Positions 1-10,869 of a DNA stretch of 64,000 nt are shown here, in pieces (the first letter of the stretch is position 1; each line of letters begins with the position of its first letter). The notes beneath the pieces are model-generated. The model did not search any database. It worked only from the letters and a program-made list of their open reading frames with translations, and was not told the origin of the DNA. Location of the stretch: contig NC_071392.1 of NCBI RefSeq assembly GCF_022682495.2, positions 105,452,896-105,516,895 of the forward strand. The letters run 5' to 3'. Made by a program: the position numbers and the translations under genes. Source of the stretch: Desmodus rotundus. Lineage: Eukaryota; Chordata; Mammalia; Chiroptera; Phyllostomidae.

Positions 1-1289
1 CCTGTGACCTTGGGCAAGTTTTTTCCTCTTGCTTCAATTTCCCCTGGGCCTAGTTTTCCCTAAATGTAAAGGAGGTAGTTCTACTGGTCCAATGGTTTTC
101 GATTTTTTAAAAAATTTCAGAGCCAAACTCTCTTTTTATAAGCAAATCTTCCACCAGGAATAGACCTCTTGGAGAAGATGATAAACACCATGTCCCATCT
201 GCCCCCCAAAATGCACGCATTTGCACACTACACAAAGGCATAACACGCGTGTTCTCCTAGGAACCCTGTATCTGACCTTGAATTCCTAGGGAACATCCAG
301 CTAAGAACTGGAGAGGGGCATGGTGCTGTGTTAAGAGCACAAAATCTGGAGCCCTTCTGCCAAGTTTGAATCCCAGCTTGCCCACTTTCTAGCCCGTGTG
401 ACTTTCTCTGAATTAGTTAACTTCTAGGAGAAGAGTGACCTGGGGCTGTTATGGTGATTCAGTGAAATGTTTGTCATATAATAAGCACTATATCAGCATT
501 TGTGAAATAAAAACTTTTCTGCAGAAGAAGACTCTCAGAGCAGAAGAGTTCCAGCCCCCCATGCGCAAGCAGATGCCACTGCACTTCCTTCTGCCACTGA
601 CTGGCTGAACATCTCCTAGACTCCCGAAGGTGCCCAGGAGTGCGGCCCCCTCCACTTGGTGAATTATTCCCGGAGATGGGGATAATTGTTAAGCCATGCT
701 TGTGCCCTTTCTCCCTCAGCCTCGCCTCCCCAGACCCCCGGGGAAGAGCTGACCCCACAATTCGTGGCCATTCAGGTTGAGGCTGGGGGAAGGGGTGCGC
801 ACATGCTGGGCAGGATGGGCTGGGTGCTGCCAAGTATATACCACCCCTGGGATCAGCAGAGGGTCCGCTTCTCCAGGTGAGAACACAAGGCTCAGAGAGG
901 ACAAGCGGCTTGCCCAGGCTCATCGCACTGCTGCTAACGAAGGAGCCAGACACACAGCCCAGGTGACCCGGTGACTCTGGCCATGACTACCATTGTTGGG
1001 GTGTCTGCTGGGCCCCTGAAGCAACAACCCCCTGCTGCTGCTGATTCTGAATTGGAGGTGGGGGACAGGTGGAGAGCTATCCTCGGAGCCTTTGAGCTAG
1101 CAGCCCAGCACCTATGCCAAACATAACCTCAACTCTCAAACTGTTTCAAACTCCAGCACAGAACGTGTAAGCCCTTCTTACAGATGTTCAGAGTTCCCGA
1201 GACGACACATGTGGGGCCAGGACCAGTTACCAGTGCTAAGCTCTCAGGCACCTTATTTCATCCTCTGGTTAACTCTGGGGGATGGGGAG

Positions 1290-1420
1290 GAAAGGTGCTA
1301 TTATTTATTCGCATTTTACAGATGAGGAAACTGAGGTTCCAACAGGAAAGGATCTATGCCAGCATTGGAGCCCCGATCTTTCTGGCTCCAGAGCAGCAGG
1401 CTGCCTGTCTTCAGGACACC
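1290..1420 (+). repeat. MIR SINE fragment
   Basis: Contains the MIR core TTTACAGATGAGGAAACTGA followed by degenerate 3' sequence. Confidence 0.7.
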
Positions 1421-1689
1421 CAATCTGGAGGCTTGGCCTCCGTGTCTCGGGAGCACAGGATTCCCGGGAGCATTCCCGGGAGCTGGAGGCAGGAGCTCTA
1501 GGAGGTAGATGGCATCAGCCCCAGGGAGCAGCCTGGGGCTGGGTGGTGGCCAGAGGTGTGACAGCACACACTGTCCCTGTGGGATTACACAGCACCCCGC
1601 CTAGTGCAACAGCTCCTTGTTTACCGTTTCCTGCATGTTTTTCCCTCAGTTTCCTCACGTGACCCTTGCACACTCCTAAAAGCCAGCCG

Positions 1690-1790
1690 GCAAGCAGGTA
1701 TGGGGTGATTAAGCCCATTTTGAAGAAGAGGCCAGGACAGGGGAAGTGACATACCCAAGGTCACACAAGAGAGTTGGAGGCAGGGACAGG
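1690..1790 (+). repeat. MIR SINE fragment
   Basis: MIR words AAGTGACATACCCAAGGTCA with a degenerate core upstream. Confidence 0.6.
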
Positions 1791-2089
1791 TGAGTGGCTG
1801 GTGACATCGACCATGGACAGTGCCCACTGACCACAGGCAGGGCAGTCCCCTCTTTCTAGCTGAGCCAAATGGACCACAAGCCTTAGAGGCCTTGGCTGAA
1901 GCCGGTGGCAGGCCGTCCTCGAACAGCTACCACCCACTTCTCTGAGGCTGGCCTGCCACCGGTTAGGGACCTTCCTCTCCAGGAGCTTCCCAGCTTCCAA
2001 GCCTCTTTCCTTCCCCCACCTCCTTGTGGAGGAGAACCTCCCCCCCCCCACTTCAGATGGGCTCTCAGTGATGTGGGAGCAGAGGCATA

Positions 2090-2640
2090 AACCTGGGAGA
2101 CACATATATGCAACAGATCTGCTCGAAGACACACGGACGTGATGCTGATGAGAATCTCATTTGGCGAACGGCAACATCCAGATCCTGCACATCACGTCCA
2201 CACATCGCACCCACCAGAGAAGGCTGCCCCTCCGCGCAGGGGTGTGCACGCGTACACCAGCAGGTACACACAGCGGGAGTCGAATGCCCCCACAGGACAT
2301 GTGTGCCCAGGAAACACAAGGCACACCAGCAAACCCACATCCACAGACACAAGTATACACACGCACTGCCACTTACATGCCTAAGCGAGAGACACACAGG
2401 CACCTCCGGAGACGCTGACCCGCACAGACCCACTCAATGAGCAAGCACAAATGATAATGGACACAGAACAGGTGCACACCGACAAGCGAACACAAATATG
2501 CAAATGGTTCCCACAGGCACACGGCCACCAACCCAGTATACTACCCCCCACCCACCTACAGGGAAACTCAGGCATGCGCACCACAGCAAGAGGCGGCCAC
2601 GATCACACAACACGCGTGTGCACACACACATTTAGCAAAA
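2090..2640. repeat. AC-rich cryptic simple sequence
   Basis: Long tract of interrupted CACA/ACAC words (CACACAGG, ACACGC, GTGTGCACGCG) without one clean unit. It looks like a decayed CA microsatellite cluster inside HNF4A intron 1. Confidence 0.6.
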
Positions 2641-3134
2641 CTTCCCTGAGAACTCCATTTTCTCTAAGTGGGGCATTTACCCCATGAAAGTCCCAAAGAC
2701 ACCCTAAAACCCAGTTGTGCCTCCATTCACCATCTCCAGGGACTGCGTGTACCTGCCCGTCTCCCTGGACCTAGGCCCAAGGCATTCAAGAAGGGGCCAT
2801 GTTGGGCCCAAATCCTGGAGCTGGATGTCAAGAGGGAGCTCGCCGTCATGGCCCCGCTCCCAGAGACATGCTGAACAGGAATGGCTTTGAGGTACCAGGG
2901 CCCGGAAGGGCCTGGCAGGAATTCCTGGGACCTACTTCTGTTGGAGATCTGCCCTTGCAGGCCTCCCTTGACCTGGAACGCCTCTGGTCACTGTACCTGG
3001 GCACATTCCCTTCGCCCGCAACACCTGTGCTGCCCTATTGAACCAACCTGGCCGCTGTATATCCTTCTCCTCCCGACCCAACACCGAGGGCCACAGACCC
3101 GCTCCCCGACCTGGGCACGCCTGCCCCCACCTAC

Positions 3135-3249
3135 CATTACCCATCGCCAACACCTGCACACTCTCGAACTCCAGGGTAGTGTAGGCGGGGTCCAGCGCAG
3201 CACTGTAGTCGGCCATATCCATGTCGGCAAGGGTTTTGGAGAGGCGCAT
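3135..3249 (-). CDS. HNF4A: HNF4A first coding exon 1A (P1 promoter-driven isoforms), N-terminal 38 residues
   Basis: HNF4A encodes hepatocyte nuclear factor 4 alpha, a nuclear receptor controlling liver, gut, kidney and beta-cell genes. Reading on the minus strand from the ATG at 3249-3247 gives 38 residues that begin MRLSKTLADMDMADYSAALD and end VLAMGN. This is the activation-function-1 segment typical of P1 isoforms, differing from the human form as I remember it at only a few residues. The exon ends with the first base of the next codon (3135), followed by a donor GTAGGT at 3134-3129. That phase matches the shared exon 2, whose first codon is Asp. No in-frame continuation exists past the donor, and the DNA-binding and ligand-binding exons are not in the window; they should lie left of position 1. 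The 5' UTR extends to higher coordinates. Confidence 0.95.
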
Positions 3250-3462
3250 CCTCCCCCCTCCACACCTCAGTCACTTGCCCAGCCCAGGATGCCCACCTGG
3301 AAGGCTCCTGGCCGAGCCGGCCCCCGCCCTTCACCCTCCCCCTGTCTCCTCCCAGGCGCACTCTCTGCCTTCCTGTCTTTCCAACTGTCCTCTGGGAGGA
3401 TCACCCAGGAGTCTTGGCCTAGCGTCTGGGAAGGGGTGGAGGCTCTGCCAGGGAGGGGTGGG

Positions 3463-3477
3463 GGTTAATGGTTAATC
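3463..3477. promoter_or_regulatory. HNF1 binding site in P1
   Basis: The plus strand reads GGTTAATGGTTAATC, whose complement GATTAACCATTAACC fits the HNF1 consensus GTTAATNATTAAC closely. It lies 214-228 bp upstream of the exon 1A ATG. HNF1 control of P1 is established; use of this exact site is inferred from match and position. Confidence 0.8.
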
Positions 3478-3596
3478 GGCTCCCCCACTGATGGACAGTC
3501 TGGGCGGGGCCGCAGGGATTTGGCTGTTTGTTGGTTTCTGGCAGACACCCGGGGTGCTGTTACAACTGGTGGGGCCTTAACTCACCAATATTCAGT

Positions 3597-3607
3597 TATT
3601 GATTCTG
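3597..3607 (+). promoter_or_regulatory. ONECUT/HNF6-like site in P1
   Basis: TTATTGATTCT matches the core ATTGAT of the ONECUT1 consensus. The same core recurs in the P2 block at 31672-31684, so both HNF4A promoters carry an HNF1 plus ONECUT pairing. Confidence 0.55.
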
Positions 3608-3660
3608 CAAGATGGAGGGGCCAGCTCATGAGCCCTCATTTGACCCCTGACTCAGCTACC

Positions 3661-4688
3661 CTCCAAGTCATTGTCAGTCCAAGTCAGGCAGTCTAACTGA
3701 TATGCAGGGACACTGACAGCCACCACCGAGGCGCCCTAACTCAATGACTTCCCGAATCATTGACTGCTACCCTCAATGCTCTTACAGAGATAAAGCTGCC
3801 TCCCGGCTCCTGAATTACAAACCTAAATCCCAAGCTCCAGATAGCAATCTTCTGGATCCCGGGAGCTCCTTTCCAGCTTCCCACCCTCTTTGGGAGCAGA
3901 ATGAATTGGATGTTTGGTAGGGCCAGGTTCGCCTTCGGTTCCACTGCTCTGCTCCCCATGACCCTGCTACATCCACCACAAGCCCCCACAGCACCCGGCT
4001 GCTCCAGACCAGACAGACTCCATCTCTCATTCCCTGTCACATCCTCCTGGTCCCCTCCCGCCCCCCCATATAGGCAGAGACAAGGAGCTGCAGCCCCATG
4101 GACCGGGATTTGCACTCAGGCGCCTACCACCTACTAATCGTGACTTTGGGTAAATGATTCTCCTCTGTGTGCATTTTACAGAGGCGGGAACTGAAGCTCA
4201 ATCGGCCTCCAGGGTGGTTTCAGTGCTCAGTGAGACGGCATCAGTGAAGCACCAAGTGGTGCCTAGCAAGCATCCTTTCCTGTCTTCCTGGTTCCTTTCC
4301 ACTCACCCCCTCCCTTCGGAGTGGGTGTCACAGGAATGCCACCCGAGCAGCTGCACAGAGCCCACACCTGGGTCCTGAGTTTGGTTCCAGACTCTGCTGT
4401 TGCCGAAATTCTTAATAATTTCTGAACATGGGGTCCTGTGTTTTCGTTTTGCTGGTCCTGCCAGACTTGAGCTCATGGCTCACCCACTTCCCCTCATTGC
4501 CCTCTTTACCAACATTTCCGAGAGCTCCCGGCCTAGCTAATGAGGCAAGGTTGCAAGGTGGAAGGCAGAACTCACTGGGCAGAGGTAGAGGGACTGAGGC
4601 TTGGCGGCCTGGGAGCCTGTTTTCCTCTGCCAGCTGGGAGGACCAAGGTGGCGGGATTTGGTAACACCGTGAGCAAGAGCGGGTGGAC
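3661..4688. other. Distal P1 upstream DNA
   Basis: No coding sequence seen. A MIR-like piece at about 4130-4200 (CATTTTACAGAGGCGGGAACTGA); the rest is unassigned and could contain distal P1 elements. Confidence 0.5.
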
Positions 4689-4888
4689 TGGACTTGGCCG
4701 GGTAGGGGGGTGGCAGCGTTGTCTTGTACACCAAAGGGTTGAGGGTTTGATCCCTGGTCCGGATGCACGTGAGAGACCACCGATTGATGCCTGTCTATGT
4801 CTGTCTCTGTCACACACCCTTCTGCTCCCTCTAAAATCCTCCGGTTGTCTCTCATAAAACATACCCTCCGGGGAGGATTAAAACAAGA
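4689..4888 (+). repeat. VES-family SINE
   Basis: tRNA-derived head with B-box-like GGTTTGATCCCTGGTC, then the VES body word GAGAGACCACCGATTGATG and the tail form ending GAGGATTAAAA. AAGAGCGGGTGGAC before and AAGAGTGGGTAAAC after are a possible imperfect target duplication. Confidence 0.75.
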
Positions 4889-5215
4889 AAGAGTGGGTAA
4901 ACGAGTGGGACAGCCAGTTAGTGAGAGTCGGTGAATTAGTGACAGACTGAATTCAGGAGTGGGTGAATTAAAGAACGAGTGAATTGGAGACAGGGGAATT
5001 AATGTGTGCGGAGTGGGTGAACTAATGAGAGAGTGAACGAGTGAGTGAGTGGGTGGGTGAAGTAGGGAGCAGGTGGACTGAAGGGCGAGTGAGTGAGAGC
5101 CAGGGCGCATGAATGTGGGAAGGAGTGAATTGATGAGTGGGTGAGTCAGTGAGAGAGTGAAGTAATGAGGAGATGCGCAAATGGGTGGGTGAATTAAGGA
5201 CTAGGCGAGCCAGTG
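4889..5215. repeat. Degenerate minisatellite (GAGTGGGTGAATTA-like)
   Basis: Irregular tandem copies of a 12-16 bp motif built on GAGTGGGTGAATTA/GAGTGAGTGAA run about 320 bp immediately after the VES tail. Copies vary in length and sequence, so the array is old or evolved by slippage of GAGT words. Confidence 0.75.
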
Positions 5216-8200
5216 GGAGAGGCGGTGTGTGTCTGCGGGGTGTGTAGAGTCACCCTCATCATGTTCTTTCAATTACTAGAAGCTTTTTCTTTGCTCACAT
5301 AGCTTTGTTCTCCCAGTTCCATCTCCCACCCACCCCCCTGGCCCAGAGCTGAGATAACTGGGGTGGGGAGTGAAGGGGAGCAAATGTTCAGATGGAGAAA
5401 GGCGAGATTTGTCAGTAGGAGACCAGGGTTTGGAATTCACTCTGCCATCGTTCAGATGACTTTGTTTCAATCACATCCCCTTCAGGGACTCAATTTCCCT
5501 ATCAGTGAAATGGGGGGAGGATCCTGGCCCATTTGTTTGCAGGTCAGGACAAGATCCCCAGGGAGGGAGAGGGAGTGCCCCCCACAACCCACACTTTGAG
5601 ACTCCATAAGGGCCTGCACTAGAAGACCTCACCTAACGGTGGGCTCCTCCCATGTCCTGCTCGGGGACATCTGATCCTGACTGCAGTGGCCTCAGGGGCA
5701 GTCCAAGCAGGGCCGGAGACCTGGCCAAGGGTTGAATGCAAAGGGGGAGGTGGGGCAGCTCTGGGGGACTGGGGGTGCCTCCAAGGACTGACTCCAGGTC
5801 CTGCCACCTGTCTGGCACCCATGACGGGCCACACACAGCCACTCCTCTCACCACCCAGCAATGCATGGTCTACACAAGCGGCACCTCACCGATTCTGAGA
5901 GGTGCGCCCCACATTTCCCGACTGTGGTCGCTGACATGCCAGAGTTTAATTGGTAACAAGAAGAACAACCTTTCCACCTCTACAGATGATATCTTAGATT
6001 GAATTCACTGAGGTCTGTGATCACCTAGGGTGAGCCATGCTGTACTCGACCCGTTTCACACAGGAACTACCAGGTGGACAGCCCGCACAGGTGGACAAGC
6101 TGCTAAGTATACAAACGGTGACATACACTCTCTGCCAAACGCACAACATGTATGACCCACTGTCTGAGGCACATTCCAGAAAACTATTTCATCCCTCATC
6201 CACCGCAACCTACCCCCAAAGTAAATCTGCCCACTCATGAACTATGGGACTTATGTAACCTGTGACATACATGATTTATCCCACCCTTAGCTGACCCTGA
6301 ACGGTACCTTCGCGCTCCTCATATAAACAACCCCCCACCTGTAAGAACGACTGGCTCTGCCATCTCAGGCAAGTTATTAGTTTGAAACCTGGCTTTCTTC
6401 TTCTTTACAAATGTGCCTGACATAGCTCGTTGTGACAATTAAATGAGATACTATTATAAGGTTCTCAGCCCCACCCCACACCACCCACTCAAACCCCAAC
6501 CGCCTAGAGGATGAACCACAGGCCTTGAAACCAGAAAGGCCTGGGTCAAAATCCAGGCACCGCCAGCTCCCCAGACTCTGCTCCACCTCTCTCAGCCTTC
6601 GTTTTGGCATCAGACAAATGGGCTGAAACCTTCTCCTCAGTGACAACTGGACTACAGCAGCCAAGGACAGTCGTACTGTGCAACAGCAGCAATTGCTGTC
6701 ATCGGTGGTTGACTATTGACCCACTGGCCTCTTAACCCATGGGAATCGGGGCCCCTGCACAGGAGAGCTCCAGGGGTGGATGCCCAGCCGTGAGCAAACC
6801 CTGGCTTCGATGCCATCAACTCAACAGCCCTTTTTTTAAAAATGTAATGTTTATAAGATTGTATTTGAGCCAGACTAACGACATTTGCCCGGGGGCAAGA
6901 TCCCAAATGCTCCCCAGCAGCCCTTCCTTATCTCTGCCCCGCCCCCTCAGGCTGTCAGACCTAGCTCCCCAGGAGCCCACAGAGGGCCTCAGAGCTCACC
7001 TTGAGGTCCAACTCCATGTTGCAGATGGAGAAACGGAGGCCTCAAGGAGGAGAGAGGGGTGGTTTTTAGCACTGCCCTGGGTGGCCAGGTGTTGGCGAGG
7101 GGTGAACCACAGCTGCAGCTGTACTGGGCCCAGAGCTAAGGACCTTTCACGCATCCCCACTCATCTGCTCCGCTTTCCAGATGACAAAACTGAGACTGGG
7201 AGAGGGGAAGTGACTTGCCTAAGGCCACAGGGATCAAAGGAGGAGGGGCTGTGATTTGAACTGGAGCCTGACTCCAGAGCTGAGGGCTTCACCCCCTGCA
7301 GGCTGCCTCCCTCCTGGAGTCCCACACACACACAAAACACCCAGAATTCTGGAGCGCTGGGCTGGTGGGGCCACCGTCCTGTTACCACCCAGGAGCTCGG
7401 CAACCTGAGAAACGAAGGGGCCTGTCCCTGGCACTTGCTAGTTCCGGGGCATCCTCCAGACCGCAGCTGCCCTGGGCTGCCTGGTGCCTTCACTTCCCGT
7501 GGGTGCTCACCACCCTGCTGTCTCTGGTCTCCTCCCCCACCTGCCACTGGGGAGCAAGCGGTGAGGGAGTCAGGGACTTATCAAGACAAAGAACAAAAGT
7601 CGTAGGGGAAAGAAGCCAAGCCATCTCCACTCTGGGGTAGGGCCCTTCAGGTTCGCCCCTTTGAAATTTCAAATTCCAGTTTGTGGACAAAGTCCTAAGT
7701 TTCTCACAATATAGGTCCCCAACCACTGACCAAACTCCAGTCCAGGCAGCCAGCAGGCCCAGGGCTGCTTCCTTTGGCAGCTCCCAAAGTCTGGGGTGAA
7801 GAGGTCCTGGCCCAAGTGGGCCTATCAGGCCGTTCCTGCAGCCCCATCCTACCCACAGCACTCCTGCCTCCCACCTGAGGACAGCCCTCTTCCTAGAGCT
7901 GGGACCTGACTCTCGCAGGTACTGACAGCCAACACCAGGTAGGCACCCTCCCTGTTCTGGGCATCTTTTCTACCCCCTTGACTCCTAAAACTCTGCTCCT
8001 ACCACCCTCCTCACCCCGGAGTACAGGCCTCACAGGACTTCGAGACTGGAAAGGGTGTCTCAGCCAACCCCCACATTTGGTGGGCAGAGACACAGAGCCC
8101 CCGGGTGTGTGGCTGTACCATAGACCCAGGGCCCCTCACTAAGCCCACAGGGTGGAAAGGACATGCTCAAGGCCACGCAGAGGTAATGGGGAAGATTTGC

Positions 8201-9399
8201 CTTGAGAAGAAGGCCGCCAGCTCTGCGAGGACCCCCTTTATCCACTGCGGCCCTCCGGGGCCCTGGCACTGCCTCCCGTAGACCTGGGATGGCGGTGTGT
8301 GTGTTTGCCCAGGGACTGATGGCCACAGGGTTGCCATGTAAGTGCTTCCAGGGAGGAAGATGAGGGAGCTTGGGGCTGAAGGCCAATGAGTTTGGAAGGA
8401 AACAACATTCATGTGGTTAACTGATAACTGAGCCCCATCCTTGGGCCCCCAGGAGCCTCCTTCCTCTCTGTCCTCAGCATGATTAAGACGAACTTACCTG
8501 CCTGCTAATCATTGCTGAGCCTGTTGATTTTGCCTTAAAAAATTAACCGGGCATGAGTTTGCGGTTTGCCTCACCCCTAACCCTGAAAAGGCCAGGGTGG
8601 GCAGAAGGCCGCCCGGGTTATGCAAGAGGCCGCTGGCCTCCCCACGCACATCCTCTGCTTGCCCTCCAGAGGGGAGGTTTTGCCTAAGAGTCAACAGTTT
8701 GCTAGTTCCCCCTGTTCTGGGTCCTGAGCAAATTTGCTCTGTTACCAAAGAGAGATAAAGGCAGCTGTGGGGAAGCTTTCCAAACAGGGATGCGAAGCGG
8801 CAGCTTTGAGTTCGGGATTCGAGAATCCTGCAGTGCCAGAGCCAGGAGAGCCTGTCGGAAGAGGTGGCCTGGGGCCGTTCAGAGTGGGTTCGGAGGTTCC
8901 CCGGAGCCAAGGGAGGTGTGCACAGGCCCCGCTTCACCCGGTGCCTGACTTTGGGTGTGCCGTTCCTTAATAATTCATGTGAAAGGTTGAGCTAGCTACG
9001 GGTAGTGAGCACCAGAAAACTGCAGGTCCAGACTCACCCCCTCACTCCCTGTACGGATGGGGAGGTAGAGGCTGGAGGGGGGAAGGGACCCGTGCAAGGA
9101 CAGAAGGCCATTCCAGGTGTCCTGGGTCTCCAGCTAGCACAGGGGAGACAGGAGCTAGTTCTGGGACTGAGTGATGTACTCGGTGTTTTAGTGAACAAGA
9201 TGGTACTTCAGTGCCCTCCTCCACCGCTCCCCCTCCCTCCCAGGGCCAGCTCGGACCAGAGTGGTGCCTGAGAGCAACTGGAAGGCCTACATCAGGGGAA
9301 CTCACCTGGCTTTGTGTCCTGTGGATCCTCAAGGAGCAGCCAGGAGCTGTAAACCAGGGGCTCCAAGTTATAACCCGTTTAGCCATGTCCTCTCTCTGC

Positions 9400-9560
9400 A
9401 GGCATCAGGCCACAGAGAAAGATGCAGAGCCCTACCCTGACTCTCTCAACCTCTCTGTGCCTCAGTTTCCTCACCTTTAAATTGGGAGTAACAACCTCTA
9501 ACTCACTGGGTTGTCGTGAGGATGAAATGGACGGAGATACGCGCAATGACAACCACGGGC
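9400..9560 (-). repeat. MIR SINE
   Basis: Reads TGTGCCTCAGTTTCCTCACC followed by GGGTTGTCGTGAGGATGAAA, the reverse-orientation MIR core and tail. Confidence 0.8.
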
Positions 9561-9700
9561 TAACTCATTCATCCTCACAACCCCTCTGAGATGGGCAGTG
9601 TTTCTATCGCCCAGCCCTGAGGCACAGAGAGGTTGAGCCATATGCCCAAGCTCACACAGCTTATAAGAAGGAAGATCTGGGATTCCAACCTGAACAGTCT
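9561..9700 (+). repeat. MIR SINE
   Basis: GAGGCACAGAGAGGTTGAGC and CCCAAGCTCACACAGCTTAT match MIR in the plus orientation, head to head with the preceding copy. Confidence 0.75.
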
Positions 9701-10704
9701 GGCTCCAGAGTCTGCACTCCCAACCCCGAGGCTACCCTGCCCTCCCAGGGCACACAGTAGGTGCTCAATGAAAGCTGGCCAGTATGAGGATAAAATAAGC
9801 TCCATCCAATGCTCAGGTGGGCTTTATGCATGGGCTGTGAGGGCTGGACGGTGGGGGAAGGGAGACATGTATCTGGGCTGGAGTGGTCAGGGATGGATTC
9901 CCGGACAGGGTGGCATCCTAAGCAGAAAAATGTCCAGAAGTGGAGAACATGGTGAGACGTGGAAGGGCATGGAAGCTGCTGTAGCCAGAGAGTAGGACAT
10001 TGTGGGAGATGCTGACCACAACTCAAGAGGCAGGGTAGAGAATATGGTTGGGAAAGGGATCAGGAAGGAAGCCAGGAGGACTTGGGTCTGTGTGGGCGGG
10101 GCCTCCCCACAGGCTGTCTCCTGCCAGGTGGCTTGTGACTTCTGGGCTGAGGCTGTTGCTATCCTGTTTATGTTTCTCCCCTCTGGTTAAGATCCTGACT
10201 TTATCTGCAGAAGTGACCTTGCAAGGTAGATGGGGACTGCCCAACCCCTGCAGGGCCTGAAGGATGATGGGGAGCTCTGGCCTAGCCCAGGCCCTGTTCT
10301 GGGGAGGAGAAACCCGCATCCCAGAAACCACCCTGGGTCTCCCTGCACCCTTGTTCTGAAGGGCTCCAGGGATTGCCAGGAGGTCTCCGAAGTGAAGTGT
10401 GCGGGAGCCCCGAGAGTCAGGCCAGGGTCACTGCATACAGTTGGGTAGGTTGCTCACTACACAGGGCTTCTCTGGCAAGCGGAGGTGGAAGTCCAGCCCT
10501 GTTCCACTTACCAAGCCAAGTGCCCGTGGGGATTTGCCTGCCCAGAGTGGGTGTCTTTTACTTATTTTCACAAAGGCTCCATGTCAGCCCTGCCCCAGCT
10601 CTGTGTCCTGCCACTGTGTGACCTTGGGCAAGGCCATTCCCCTCCCTGGCCTTGATTTCCCATTTGAAAAATTGTCTAGCATAAGTCAAGGATTCAACCC
10701 TGAT

Positions 10705-10863
10705 AGTGAATTAGAATTATTGGGGCCTTTTAAAAATACTGATACCCAAGCGCCATCGCAGACCAATGATCAAATCTTGGGGTAGGGGTGGGTGGGTGCG
10801 GGGTATCAGTATTTTTTAAAGTTCCCAGGTGATTCTGATGTGCAGCCAAGATTGAGACACACT
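10705..10863 (+). mobile_element. MER5A-type hAT MITE
   Basis: Contains GTTCCCAGGTGATTCTGATG and an end GAGACACACTG, the MER5A signature; non-autonomous and degenerate. Confidence 0.75.
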
Positions 10864-10869
10864 GTGGGA

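Larger units (their letters stand above)
1..3134 (-). other. HNF4A intron between exon 1A and (off-window) exon 2
   Basis: No exon is recognisable. Contains MIR pieces around 870-970, 1290-1420 and 1690-1790, and AC-rich cryptic simple sequence at 2090-2640. The rest is unassigned single-copy-looking DNA. Confidence 0.7.
3250..3660 (-). promoter_or_regulatory. HNF4A: HNF4A P1 promoter and 5' UTR region
   Basis: This is the stretch directly upstream of exon 1A on the minus strand. Seen in sequence: an HNF1-type inverted half-site pair at 3463-3477, a GC-rich SP1-like box near 3505-3513, a FOXA-like TGTTTGTTGG (plus-strand reading) at 3525-3534, and an ONECUT/HNF6-like TTATTGATTCT at 3597-3607. 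P1 is known to be bound by HNF1A/B, FOXA and ONECUT factors in liver. No TATA box is obvious. The boundaries are my estimate, and the transcription start is not determined. Confidence 0.8.
5216..10690. other. P1-P2 interval, no gene recognised
   Basis: Intron of P2-initiated HNF4A transcripts. Only MIR-type debris (about 7000-7050, 7175-7250, 8990-9100, 9400-9690) and unassigned DNA. An AT-poor unassigned stretch at 6006-6340 ends in CATATAAACAACC and could be an old LTR, but I cannot assign a family. Confidence 0.5.

Noticed and set aside
2881..3468. 195-codon plus-strand frame across HNF4A exon 1A
   Set aside because: Antisense shadow over exon 1A and the P1 promoter; Pro/Ser-rich from GC content only.
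4412..5110. 232-codon open frame on the minus strand
   Set aside because: Overlaps a VES SINE and the GAGTGGGTGAATTA minisatellite; the product is simple-repeat translation.
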